NCBI GenBank assembly: GCA_019843655.1 | Contig: JACDQD010000002.1 | Span: forward strand, 5,590,585 to 5,654,584 | Origin: Lethocerus indicus | Taxonomy: Eukaryota > Arthropoda > Insecta > Hemiptera > Belostomatidae | Length of the DNA: 64,000 bases | Reading direction: 5' to 3' | Part shown: positions 37,401-49,404 of the stretch, in pieces | Layout: every line of letters starts with the position of its first letter | How positions within the stretch are numbered: the stretch's first letter is position 1 | Position numbers and translations under genes: made by a program | The notes under the pieces: model-generated | Told to the model about the DNA's origin: nothing | Database searches by the model: none | The model's input: only the letters and a program-made list of their open reading frames with translations

Positions 37401-39449
37401 ATACTCTCCCTTAAATCGGTAAAGCCGGTAACATGTAATATTCTTGCAGGAATAAGGCGGAACTGAAAGCATCTAAAAGTTTTGTTAAACCTTTAAAAAT
37501 AGAGCTCGATTCCGGTCAAGTGAAAATTCAATTAATGAATTTGATTTACGAAGCCGGTACCGACCCCCCCGCCCGGTGGGAACACTTTTCTTGCGCCGAA
37601 ACTACTCTTTACAGTTGGCCAACACCAACTTTATCGACTTTCGGTCAACAAAATCGAATTATCGGAGCCGGCTTCAAAACCCGGAGCTCGAGGAAGAGAA
37701 CTACTTGATGACGGCAGGAGAAGGAAGGGAGAGGGGGAGAGATTTATATATAACTCCGATTGCTGGAGAACTCGCGGTGAAAAGTTCGAAGCGCTTTCCG
37801 AACTCGATCTGGGTCCGCGACCTTGCATTTAATGAGACCAGAAAACAAAGGTATTATCACGATTGTCTCCAGAGACAAACTGTTCCTTAACACGCACCAA
37901 CCCCATCCCCTGTTCAAGTTTCTTGACCCTTTGTTCGATGAGTCTTAGAAGCTCAAGTTACCTGAATTTGGCACTAAGCGTTGGTCACTTTGACGAGGAA
38001 TTCGAAAATTTCTATACTTTCCATTGGGGTCAAATAAATTAAACAATTCGATTATATTGAAGCTAGTTAATAATTTTGTATTAAACAAGTGCAACTTACC
38101 GAACTGAAGGTCTCTGCAAAGAGGAATCACCTGTAACAAGTAATACGGTATAATTAATAATAATTCGTACAATAAGGGTTATGAAGATATATCTGTGCAC
38201 AAAATTCGTTGAAATCAGATTGTTATCGAAATCTCGTAAAGACGCCCCAAGGATAGAATAAATGCCGAATGAATTATTTAAGCAAAACGTTAATTGCAAG
38301 ATGGTATTGTACGATCTACAGATGCTTTATTTCACTATCATGAAGTTTTTATTACAATACTCATATGCTACGTTCTCATACGAAAGAAGCCATAGTATAG
38401 AGGGTGAGGAAAGGTAGAGCAGTAATTTCTCGGTTGGAAATTGTGTCCCGAGGGCGAAAATAGATGTTTCTTGTGTTTAAGGATTGCATCTGGGGATTGG
38501 GTTTTCGTTGGAGCAATTCCATTAAGGTGAGCGCGAGTCTAGGACAGGTCTCTCTCCGTTGAGCGGAGCCCTTTCCAGACCCTTGAAAATAATCTCACCC
38601 TGGGAACTAAATTCTCGACGACTGTTATTGCATAAGGTCACAGCTTCTTTGCCTCGGGGAAATGGGAGAAAATGAAATAATAAAATTCATATTTAACATA
38701 TAGGAAAATAAATCTAGCTATAGACTATATATATACATAATTGATTATTATTTTGAAGACGGGCGACTATTTCAGTACGTACTAAAAACATTAAACCTGG
38801 AAACGTGAAATTGCACCAGTACGTACGTAACTCAATTTAAGTATACGTATTAATTTAAGGGTTGAAAATTTCACACACGGACGGTCTATCACAGGACAGT
38901 AATTTTCTCAAAATTTTGCGGTCTAGCCAAGGCATCATAATACGATCATCTGTAATAGAAAAACTTAAAAAAATAATAACCTAATCTGACTGCTTACTTC
39001 TACCTAATTAATTATAGATTCTTGAAATTCAAGAATTCAATAACGTTCACCATTTCACGATCGCATGGTATAATTGGACGAACTTCTAAGACCACCACCC
39101 CGTTGGTCACCAATAGCAGCACATATTCAAACGAGATGGAAGCCAAATAGGCGAATGGAGAACTGCAATATATATTTATTTATTTATGTATTTGTGAGTT
39201 TATGTGTAAATGTCATTTTGTGTGTTAAATCTATCAACCCGTTAAGCACAAACGAGCCAAGGATTCTTAAATAGATTAAGGATAACACCGTACCCGAATT
39301 CAAAGTGTAATATACAAATCGTAGTGAAAATAACTGTAAAATCCAGAAATAGAATAACAACCCAGTCGTTGGCTGAGTGTAATTGTAAAAATCTGAGAGC
39401 GGTAACAGAAAAAAAGAAGATCGAACAGTAAAACAGCTATAAACGAGAG
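34407..39449. other. Non-coding stretch, no gene recognised
   Basis: AT-rich with GC-richer patches at about 34,960-35,240 and 37,540-37,830. The largest frames are 35,662-36,012 (-, 116 codons) and 37,576-37,890 (+, 104 codons). Neither has a recognised motif and the second overlaps an opposed frame. Two AGTACGTAC words sit at about 38,775 and 38,819. Confidence 0.5.
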
Positions 39450-39960
39450 GAAAGAACAGTCGTAACGGGTGGGAGGAGCAAGAACCGGGATGTAATTAAA
39501 TAGGTCTCTCTTAATTGTGGCGGAGCTTAGACACAGGGGGGAGGAAGGAGATCCCCGAGGCCATGAAAAAATCGTAATGACGGAAGGGGTGGGGGTAGGG
39601 GCGGGGTGGCTCCAGGCAAAACAGTTTACCGGCGGGTCAACTGCCCTAATGAAGCTCCGCCTTCCAGTGTTCCCGCTCGCCCCGACACAGATTACAATTG
39701 CTAATTTCGCCCCGGGGCCGGCTCCTCTACTACATACCCTTAAAACGGTTTCTGTGTCCCCCTTTCCTCGAGAAACCATTCGTCTGGATTATCCTCCGGG
39801 TAAAAGGGCCCTTCTCAACAAAATATACCGGCCGACGGGTGCATAAATCTATCTCAGCGGCGCCATTATTTAATCCTAGACCGGTGTCTACTTCCGCTGG
39901 GCCAAATGTAGGTAATTATGAGTTCTGAAATTGAGGACGGCGAGTTTGCAACGCGGTATA
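39450..39960. other. GC-rich island with open frames on both strands
   Basis: About 0.5 kb of GC-rich sequence between AT-rich flanks. A 159-codon frame on the minus strand (39,300-39,779) is the longest in the window. Its translation has a Pro/Ser/Thr-rich first two thirds, then a short hydrophobic stretch of about 15 residues rich in Leu and Phe. A 109-codon plus-strand frame (39,517-39,846) overlaps it. I recognise neither, and the overlap on opposite strands argues for composition. A regulatory or first-exon CpG-rich region remains possible. Confidence 0.5.
39586..39606 (+). other. Canonical G-quadruplex motif
   Basis: Four G runs of 4, 5, 4 and 4 bases are separated by loops of 1, 2 and 1 bases. 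This is the tightest and most G-rich arrangement in the window and would be expected to fold stably when single-stranded. It lies in the centre of the GC-rich island. Confidence 0.8.
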
Positions 39961-41008
39961 ATTGGGGCGTACCTTTCACCTTAATATAAGGGTCACCGAG
40001 TCAATACTCGGTGCGCAGTAGTAACAAAAATAAATTCCGATAAACATTTTTATCTACATAATAAACATCTACTAGTTTGAAATAATACTCACACATGATT
40101 ACAAATGCTGATTATATAGTTGGAGTAAGGGACAATTTACGGAGGAAAACATTAAACAATATTATACGAATTTAATTCATCCAATTCAGTAATAACTATT
40201 AATATCAAACCTGTCATCGATCAAATCATAGCGGGACTGACCATAAATAATAGTAACAATTTCCTCCTGGTTTTGTCATATCTGAGACATAATCTAAGCC
40301 AATGTTATGGATTGTGTTGCCCTTTACAGAAACCAGATGTTAGAATAGTGACGCAAACAGTGGCTATATTTAACATAGGTGTCTAGAACAGATTTTAACC
40401 AGTAGCTTGCATACCTATCCTAGGTCCTAGCATTCTGTGCAGTACCAAACCGATGATTGAAACAAATTAAAAGGACAATTTTTAAGGAACAATTATATTG
40501 AAGGAAGAATTAGATGACAATGTTAAAAAAAAATTCACTGTATAAAACCTGGAATCAATTCTTTTAGTTTCCCACAGGCTGGTCGCAAATGCCTATAATC
40601 TCTGAGAAGTAAAACTGGATCGGACATTGAACTTAAAATAAAACAAAAAACTTTTACCGTAAAATCGCAATATACCGGTCCTTACTTTTATGGAGAAAAT
40701 GGCTTCTGTGTAAAAGTCACAATTCGGTGTAAGTCATGGTGTGTTAGGTTATAACTGGATCCTGTTTTTACAAAACGTGTTTCACTTATATACCTATTAG
40801 GAACTGCAATTTCGCGCTATAATTAATCTAGTTTTATAAAAATATTATATACAAAATGTAAAAGAAACTAAATATTGCAATGGATACTAAATAAGAGGTA
40901 CTAGAAACTGATTACTGAGTTTCTGCTAAACTGTCTACCTTTGGGGCTGACACCCCTTCGATATACTTTTCCAGGCTTTACTCTGTGCAATCCAAACGGC
41001 CCTTTTTT
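39961..41008. other. AT-rich stretch upstream of the RT relic
   Basis: AT-rich with no frame worth calling. The endonuclease domain that should precede the reverse transcriptase of an intact non-LTR element is not recognisable here, so the element is 5'-truncated or too decayed to read. Confidence 0.55.
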
Positions 41009-42300
41009 GGATTAAATAATATCGGTTGTACCAGTGTAGAAACATTATTACAATCAGGGGAAATTTTTAAAGCCATTGGCATCCATGTGATTAGTGCATT
41101 GGGAGGAGAAACGTTCCAAAAGGAGCGGGAAACGGTATTCTCCCACGCAAAATTGTTTGGAAAAACTAACAATGAATTTCGCAAATTAATTTGACATTCA
41201 CGATTTTTGATGCCATAATAATGAATCGAATAAAAGACATACAACAACAAAGCACTCGAGAAGATCAGGCGGGAATCAGGACAGGAAGAAGGTGCAGCCT
41301 ATCAAATTAGTGCCTTAATAAGACACCTACCTGAGCTGCGTCATGAGTTCAAACTTTACTGCTGTATTTGATAGCACTCATTGAGATAGCTTATGGAAGT
41401 TATTAATTCGTTATGGAATTTCAAAGATGCCATGCGGCATAATAAGACGGCCCTTTATCGCCGCGCCCCTTGCAGAGTAAAAGCCTGTAATGAGGAAAGT
41501 TGCGCCTTCACGGTGAATTCCTGTGTTAGCCAATATGGCAGCTTGTCGCCAACATTATTTAACATCGGAATTGACACCATCACGTCAAAAGCGCTTGATT
41601 ATCAACCCCGAACGGTTACCATCTACCCAAAACTTCATTTTGACATTTGCCGATAACATCGATCGCTTGTTCATGGGATTCGCTAAAAGGTATGGTGGAT
41701 AGAGTTGCCAAGGAAGCTTCAGAATGGCCGTCCTCAGTAGTGGAAAATCCAAGCTTTTGATGTTTCGTAACCACGTGGACGACCGAGCCACCGTCATTAA
41801 CAATGAATTACCAGCAATGAGCTGTACTTCTGATCTTTCATCAGAAGTAAGTGCAAGAGTTCAAAAAGTGATGATTGCCTGTAACGCGATCGAGAAGTTT
41901 TGGGTTAGACATTCGCCCGAAAACCAAAGTCCGTTTATATAATTCAGCTATCTTGCGAACGTTATTATCTCATCGCAAAACCTGGTCAGTAAAGGTTGTT
42001 CATGAACGCAGGCTGGACTTATTGCAAAATCGTTTGCTTGTTATAGGCTCACGACAATTACATGGGCTGAAAGGGCGTCCCAGTGCTGAAATTCGGACTA
42101 ATCGCAACCCGAAAATCACGATCACGGTGGGTCCCGCCTGGAAGCGGCCGGTACGAAGTGCCCTCGTACATCTATGCGACACATCAACCGGAAAGCCGAG
42201 GATCTAATCACGCGTCCTTTCAATTTCAACCGGAAAGCTTACGATAGCGTTTGGCCACATCATTTGGCAACCCTAAATCAGGAACGGAATCAATGGGGGG
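41009..42300 (+). pseudogene. Decayed non-LTR retrotransposon reverse transcriptase (RTE/CR1-like ORF2 relic)
   Basis: Conserved blocks of a LINE reverse transcriptase occur in the family's order but in changing frames. They are: GLNNIG...ETLLQSGE (41,009-41,125, RT start); INLTFTIFDAIIMNRI with DQAGIRTGRR (41,176-41,310); IRHLPELRHEF (41,312-41,368); FDS...DSLWKLLIRYGI (41,355-41,427, internal TGA); RVK..NEES..FTV and GSLSPTLFNIGIDTI (41,429-41,621); LTFADNID (41,637-41,699); MVDRVAKEAS (41,692-41,724); GKSKLLMFRN (41,724-41,942); KTKVRLYNSAILRTLL (41,911-42,050); and LNQERNQW (42,264-42,296). Intact enzymes copy element RNA at a nicked target. This copy has at least six frame changes, several stops and an altered catalytic box, so it is dead. 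The endonuclease part and the 3' end were not found. RT identity is firm; clade assignment is uncertain. Confidence 0.85.
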
Positions 42301-45300
42301 CCAAATCCCCATTGAAGTCGCCTATGCCGAGGCTGGGTGAACAGGCATCAACCGAACAACCAACTAAACAGATAGATTCTAAAACAAGATCAATACATAT
42401 TACATACCGATGTGAACATATATACTATGATTTTTAATAAACTGTTGTAATAATACTGGTAAAGAGACGTCATAAATTTTTACATTTATATTATTCGTTA
42501 AATTCTCTCAAATTCCGTTTTCAGATGCGTCTCTATTGAACTGGTACTAATTAATTGCGCTTCTGAAAGAACGAATATTTGTTTTCCCCGAATCAAGTAA
42601 AAAGGTGCAAATGGTACATCCGCTTTATAAAAATACAAACACTCAAAAGTGATAGCCAGTTGAGAGTGATCCATTTCATCTACCGACAGTTTTTATTTAA
42701 CAGAGTCCGCTCTGTGTATATTGACTTACTTTTATGTTATAGACAGGCACGTACTTGTTTGTGAGAGTGTGAGTGAGTTGTATCGGAGCAAGATTAGGGC
42801 ATTGCCCCTCGAGAAGAAGAGAGAGAGAAAGATAGAAAGAGAAGGGAGGGGGGAAATAGAAGAGAAGGGTCGCACCGACGCGCAAGCCCGCTAGGGCCAC
42901 GACGCAAACAAGAAGGATGCGGGGGTTCAAGTCTTTATCTTTGTTTCAAAAATAGGCCTATGAATAAAGTATCAGCGGCTCCATTGTTCCGCCGAGACGG
43001 CTTTTCACTATCCCGGTATTCCTGGCGTACTCCCGGTGCCCACGCTCCTCCCATAAACAAAGAGCAGGCCCCCTATCTCTTCCTGGACAGGGAATTAAGA
43101 TTGAGCACGCCAGGAAGAACAAGAAGGGACCGACACTCTCCTCCGGCAGGAATCTCGAAATAATACATAAAAAAAGGACAATGAAGAGTTCAGTAAACGA
43201 GAGATCAAGATTTACTCACATTATCTAAAACACGAAATCTAAACTACATTTTTTTGTTTTAAGTGTTCCTTCGACATTTTCAGTAATATCAATTACTACA
43301 CGAATGATAAATGAGTAGCACAGCGAAATCGTTCATATTTGTGAGGAGACGGACAATTTTTTTGCTTCTAATGTTAAAGTTGAAATGAGTATCCTCCTGC
43401 GTACCCTTCACTTAATTACACCACCGGAATGATACCCGGCCCTTCCACATCCCAGTAAATTAAAGAAGACTTTCGGGAAGCCTTCATAAAAGGGAGGCCG
43501 CCGAAAAAGTATGTTTTGGTAGAAATCGTAAAAACATTTCGTTGCCCGACCCGGTGTTTATAACAGGATATAAAATTAGACGGTAAATACCACTTGTACC
43601 TCACTAATCATACCCTTACTCCTCCCACGAGATATTTTCAACATTTCGTGACCGTAGTTAAAAACAAATAAAATTATTTTTGTTTCCAAACCTACCAGTT
43701 GCGCACCTATTCTACGATTAAATACATGTATGTCGATCGGTACAATCTGATTGTTTCACATAATACACATAATAGTGTACCCTCAAATTAATTGTACGAG
43801 TTGATTTTGCTTTGTACAATTTTTTTTCAAAATTTATATTTCGAATAAAACATTTTTTTTTAAATAAATTATTTTTAAATATACTCTCTGCTGCCTATGA
43901 CAATATAATTATAAATTATAATCGAAGCGAAACTATGATTTTCACCATCAAAATACCTTTCGAAAATGACGATATCCCCGTCCCGACAACGTGACCAATC
44001 AGCTCGAAAAGTGGGCACGATACGTGACTGTGTGTGATACCGTAGCGTCCGGGATACCGTGGAGATCCTCCCCTCGAACATGAGTCACGACCCAATCCAC
44101 ATTATGGCGGTCCAGATGGCTCTCGAGCACACTCCTGGCAAGCGATCTCGTACCGCCAAACTGGAACTGTTACCGCTTGAGACTCCACGAGGAAGAGTGA
44201 CGACACGGACTCTTATCACAAGAACGCAACGGACTCCTACAATAAACGTGTAACGAAATAGAAAGTCGACCGAGTCATAAAAAGAGAAATATTCGCGCCG
44301 GATCCATCACTGACTACCGCCATTGGAGACACGCTCCACCGAACAAATGACTCAATGGTCCATACGGATGACATAACAAAAATAGTCTAGACACGAGCTA
44401 TGCAATGAACTGAAAACCAGAAACATTATTGCGTATTTAAACATTAAATAAATATTCGAGTAGGATGATAAAAAACAAATTGAGAGTGTTGTGTCGAAAA
44501 AGTGTATAGAAAGCATTAAGCATATCCCAAAACTCTCAGAGTAGTCAAAAGCATGTTTCGGCCTATAACGTGAAACTACGCCTAAAATATTAATCAACCG
44601 CAACATAACTGCATACTACACCAACGTTATGTTTGGAAGTTTCTGGACTATGAAACTGAAAAATGCTAATTTCAATACTTCCGGTTTCCAGTTCAATACT
44701 TCTATTGGTCATATACACTTAACACGGATGTGCGAAAAGCTAGATCAAACGGAACTTAGCAAGTATAAGTTCGCTGATAAGCGAGGGTTTGGAAGTGACA
44801 GTTCAGGCAGGATGCCGCAACTGTAAACAACATGCTCAAATGCCTCATTAATCCACAACATGCATATTCCCGTTTAATAGAAGAAGAAATTAAAAAATTA
44901 TGAAAAACGACGACAAATGAAGGAATAATTTATAAATAACTTACATATTAAAACGCATTTGTATTACCAACGAATATTACACTGAAAATATTTGAACTGT
45001 GGAATTTTAATTCAAATCCGGTAGGGCGCTAGATCGAATATGTTAATATGCACATAATTTTGAATAAATAAAAAAGAGAAATGTCATTAGATGAAATACC
45101 ATAATCGTAAATGAAGTAGCGATCAAGGTAAGTCGGATTTTCACATCTAGATGTAAAATATATTCCAGTGGCGACGGATGTTTAGAGATTGTGAAGGCCT
45201 TCGGGGGGAAATAAAGGTTGGGCTCTGTGAGGGTGAGCGTGGGATGAGCTGGCCAGGATGTTGCGAAATATCAGCCCTGAACACCACAACCCAAAACTGG

Positions 45301-46690
45301 CCTTGACCTTATGCAAATTGATTTTTACATTCCCCTATTTAACGAGACAAAGTGTAACGCCCATAATATAGATTAATTCAAGGATTTATTCAAAGAAGCC
45401 GAGGGTTGTCTACCGGCCAAGATAGAGGAACTCACCTATGGGTTATAGAATACAAAGAAAGTGAAGTTCTTTCTACTACAGGGAAGAACATGAAATGATA
45501 ATTTTGGTAATAAACCAGAGGACAATTCTTAAATTTAGGTTTGTAAGTCAAAAAGTATTTTATCGGTTTGTGTAAGCTTTACATGATTACAAAATTAATT
45601 TGTTAGCGAGTTCATAATTACAACTTTCTGTTAATGTACTTGAATTAGCTCGGATTGCATAATTCCCACTTTGTTCCAACTTTAAGTTTAATCAATTACC
45701 GTAAATTAGATTTAACAATTAGTTTCCTTAATGTTGTTACTCCACTTCAGCTAAACTTCCTCAGATTGGCTGCGGTCGGTTACAGTAAACAAATATTGGT
45801 ATGACGCATCGCAAAGTGAAATTACTTCCGCGCTCTATCTTATCAGTTGTTGGGGGTTCATTCCCCCGATAAGCAGACAGGGCATGGGCGATACCGTAAT
45901 ACATTAGAATCACTTAACGCCGCACAAAATAGCCCACATGAGGCGCGTATAGATTATATTTAAAAAACACTTTCTCCACAAAAATAGGTTTAAAAAAGAA
46001 AACTGTCAGTTAACACAAATTAAGTACCGGGCGGGCAGAATTTTCTGCCAATTTAAACTAATTGTAAAAATGGTGACCGTACAAAACTCGTTATCAATAA
46101 ATTGGCAGTTTGCTTCATAACTTCCTACCGATAATGGTGTCGTAATTTTCTTTCAATCGCAAACCTGAATTCAATATTATGTTCAACATTTCTCATTCAC
46201 CAATACCCTGTTACATCACGACTATTTTAATTTACTAACCCCAATTAATTATACAGTTTTTTCCGTTTCTTATAGGCAAAGTTCTCCTGAATTTGTTTAA
46301 ATTGCACATTTTATACTTGTTCATGTTCTACGGAAGTAGTGATGGGAGAGAGAGATATGTGCTGTAGCTAGTGTTGGGAGGATCATGATTTATGAAGACG
46401 CGGCTGCCTGAAAGCAGCTCCCCCAGGGATCTCTCCCATGCCCTGAGCGACTCTCTCATCCACCCACTCGACGACAGCGGTCCGAGAATAATTCAGAACA
46501 CGATTAACTAGCTCCTGGCTCGATTGGAAATTCAGGATGTCGTTCGTTTTCAATGATTGTTATTCTCAAGCTGGATATCGAACAGAATGTATTATATATT
46601 ATACACCTTTTCATATTGCTCCTGTACAATGAATCAAGTCTAGCTTAAATCATACACTTTAGCGACCAATGAAAATGAATTCAGTTCGGT
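42301..46690. other. Non-coding stretch, no gene recognised
   Basis: Sequence just after 42,300 may be the element's 3' untranslated part, but no tail marks its end. A GA-rich tract runs at about 42,806-42,860. GC-richer patches lie at about 43,000-43,160, 44,000-44,250 and 46,400-46,500. A hairpin with GGGGG/CCCCC core lies at 45,852-45,867. Frames up to 84 codons have no recognised similarity. Confidence 0.5.
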
Positions 46691-46703
46691 AGTTTGTTGT
46701 TTT
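46691..46703. repeat. Target-site duplication, left copy (jockey insertion)
   Basis: AGTTTGTTGTTTT is repeated without mismatch at 47,288-47,300, directly after the A-rich tail. Thirteen perfect bases at exactly the two edges of a LINE fragment are the signature of target-primed reverse transcription. Confidence 0.88.
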
Positions 46704-46708
46704 CGTGG

Positions 46709-47150
46709 AATCCCCACACCCGACTCAAAGGAACCGACTTAAACAGAAAATTTGGACTCCTAAGGCCATTACTAAAACGGACATCGAAATTGACCTTAAA
46801 TAACAAACTAACAATATACAAAGCTATACTTAAACCGACATGGACATATGGAATTGAGCTGTGGGGTTCCACCAAGACATCCAACATCGCTCGCATCCAG
46901 AGATTCCAGTCAAAAGTCCTTCGTACCATCCTTAATGCTCCCTGGTATGTTTCTAACCACACAATCCACCATGACCTCAACATACCAACAGTCGACGAAG
47001 TCGCAAAATCCCGGTTCCTGAAGTTCCACTCCCGCCTTTCTCCTCATTCCAATCCACTCGTTCAGTCCCTGTCCTCTTACCCATCCATTATCCCCCCCGC
47101 GTCGGCTTAAACGCCGCTGGCCCAGAGATCTTCTTAGCCCGAAGCCGTAA
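46709..47150 (+). pseudogene. Jockey-type reverse transcriptase, C-terminal fragment with frameshift
   Basis: The translation matches the region after the RT fingers/palm in jockey elements. Landmarks are KAILKPTWTYGIELWG (46,820-46,867), IQRFQSKVLRTILNAPWYV (up to 46,951) and IPTVDEVAK. The frame is open to 47,098, then an extra base in a seven-C run (47,092-47,098) throws it into an early stop at 47,108-47,110. Reading on in the +1 frame gives RRLKRRWPRDLLS and a stop at 47,148-47,150, the expected family C-terminus. The apparent start of the open frame (TTG codons at 46,694) lies in the duplicated target DNA, so there is no native start. It has no catalytic residues and is non-functional. 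Confidence 0.9.
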
Positions 47151-47262
47151 ACTGTACATGTGCAAAAGTGCCATCATTGGGTGGTCTCTTTTATCGAGAC
47201 ATTCAAGTGAAATGAAAAACACTCATCATTTGTACACATAACTACATGTACTTGATCGTACA

Positions 47263-47287
47263 AAAATAAAAAAAGGTTAAAAAAAAA
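47263..47287 (+). repeat. A-rich 3' tail of the jockey insertion
   Basis: A5-T-A7-GGTT-A8 or longer, immediately followed by the right copy of the target-site duplication. Interruptions show some ageing of an originally simple tail. Confidence 0.85.
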
Positions 47288-47300
47288 AGTTTGTTGTTTT
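47288..47300. repeat. Target-site duplication, right copy (jockey insertion)
   Basis: Identical to 46,691-46,703. Its first A could also be read as the last base of the tail, so the boundary is uncertain by one base. Confidence 0.88.
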
Positions 47301-49402
47301 GTAAACAGTTGCATTTAGATACACACATTGACATATTGATTATCGCTCTTATTAGAAGTAGTAAGATGTGTATTGAGAGATTAGGTTAGGGGAAATGGTT
47401 AAATGAACAATCTTATTAAAGGCAACGAAAAAAAAGGTGCTACTAATGAGTGGTAGAATTAAAGGCAAATTTAAGTTCTGATTCAAATAGCACTCAAGGA
47501 GTGCTTCTGTCAAAAATTGAGAATTAGTGACATTTGAAGTGTCTGCATATTAGTATTAAACGGGTGCGCCGCATTTTTATTGCACAGAACATGGAATGGA
47601 TGCAACAAAGTATAATTTGCTTTTAGCCTTTATTTTGTGTACTCGAATTACTGTCATAATTTTTTTGTGTTTTACATCTTAAAAATACTCATAGTATACT
47701 CTAATATCGAGGCAACTTCAATAAAATCCAATTAAACCTAAGAGTGTTGGCAGCGGTGGAAAAAAATTGAAAAAAAAACTTGGAGTTTGAGACTTGAATT
47801 TTTTATGCAACGATTTAAGAAAAAATTAACCGAGTAACCTCCTCCTCCTCTGCTCCTACTCGTCTCCAACGGGCCTAAATTTATGATAATATCTCAACTA
47901 CCGAGGAAGAAAATAAAACTCGAAAACTTATTTTACATTTTTTTACAGTATTTTTTTACTACTCGAGCATACAAATGCTTGGCGACAACTTTGTAGAAAT
48001 CAAGTTTTTGACGGCGAAAAGCACGGCACCGCCGTTGGTGATAAAAAATTGAAAAGTGTCGGACCATCACGGCGTGATACTTTCTATTCACACACAGACA
48101 ATCGCCATTTGACAAATATTATATAGATAAATAATTAATTATTAATCTCGTGACCAACAGATAGTCTGGTTGAAATTATTGTATCAAGGCCTCAAGATTG
48201 GCCTCATTCCTTGCATTTATTTATTATGCAGACATTAATACAACAAATGGGAAAATATATCAGGCCGGCTGCCAATGATGCATTACAAAAAACATAATTA
48301 CAGCAAAAAAAACTGTTACTCTTAGACACGCAAAATAATACCTTTTTCCTGTTAAAAATACGTTTTATAATGTAATAACTGATAATATTTAGTAATCTAA
48401 TTCTCGAGTAGAGATAAGCAGGGAAAATAATTGAGATATTGACAACGTATTTAAAGAGTACTCAGCCAATCAATCAAGTATTAACTCATAAGGAAGCGAT
48501 GAAGGCAAGGCGTGTCCAGAAATTCGACACTGTCATTAATTTCCGCGTAGTGGAAAATTGGCAAGTCGCGTCATCGAGATGCCAGACCCCACTGGAAGAC
48601 AGATTGTAGTCCTTAAAATAAATGCAAATGCGGATAAAAGTCGACACGAATTGGTAGGTGTTGCAATATTCGAACGTCGATAGATACAGCATTGGATTTA
48701 CGTGGGAACGGAGGGACCTACGCTCCAATCGCGGACATTCTCCAGAGATCCGGTATACTTCAATTAAGCGATATCACTTTCACCATTAAATGAGACAAAA
48801 TGCTATTTCCTTCAAACCTTGAATTACAATATCAATTTCAGATGGCCAAACAACTTTGCAGAATTCAGCTAAGCACCTTATACGTTCGAACGCACCTTAT
48901 ACGTTAGAACACAAAACCTTGATGGAAGTGGGGAGAATTTAAAATATCGTCTTTTTATCATCTCAACATGATCTAAGTGATCAATAAAAATAACGCCCAA
49001 GGCCATGAGTGCTTACTTTTTCATGAAATTCTAAGCGACGAGGTGGCCCGGTAAGGCCAAAGGAATTGTAGAAAAATAAAGACATCCATAATGATTAACG
49101 GTTATTTCGCTTAACTTCGGGCGTATATATGTCAGATAGTTTCTCAGTTTACGCTCCAACGACCGCGGGCGTTCTACGCACTGGTGGAGAAAGCTATTGC
49201 CGGGAGGTTGTAGCCGGGTCACGCCTACCGCTCGCCATGTATGCACATAATACCTTTCTCCATAGTGAGTCATACGAAACACTAAGAAGTTCAGTAAATA
49301 CAGATTACACACTCACACACGCACCGAAACAGGTCTAGAATTGGACGAAATTAGCGAATGGAGGGCAGATTATGACAAGAATGATTATGGCCACCAAACA
49401 GG
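47301..49402. other. Non-coding stretch, no gene recognised
   Basis: AT-rich with several A-rich runs (about 47,425 and 47,760-47,780). A 19-bp tandem duplication at 48,873-48,910 is listed separately. Frames of up to 93 codons (49,031-49,312 -) lack recognised similarity. Confidence 0.55.
48873..48910. repeat. Tandem duplication, two 19-bp units
   Basis: GCACCTTATACGTTCGAAC is followed directly by the same unit with one base changed (C to A at position 15). The near-identity suggests a recent duplication. Confidence 0.9.
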
Positions 49403-49404
49403 TA

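Larger units (their letters stand above)
46704..47287 (+). mobile_element. 5'-truncated jockey-type LINE insertion, 584 bp
   Basis: The insert is bounded by a perfect 13-bp target-site duplication. It consists of the last part of a jockey-clade ORF2, a short 3' untranslated region of about 110 bp and an A-rich tail (about 47,263-47,287, A runs broken by T and GG). Everything upstream of the last ORF2 segment is missing, including the endonuclease and the catalytic reverse transcriptase motifs. This is the usual result of incomplete reverse transcription. The intact flanking duplication suggests that this insertion is younger than the scrambled reverse-transcriptase relic about 4.4 kb upstream. 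Confidence 0.9.
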
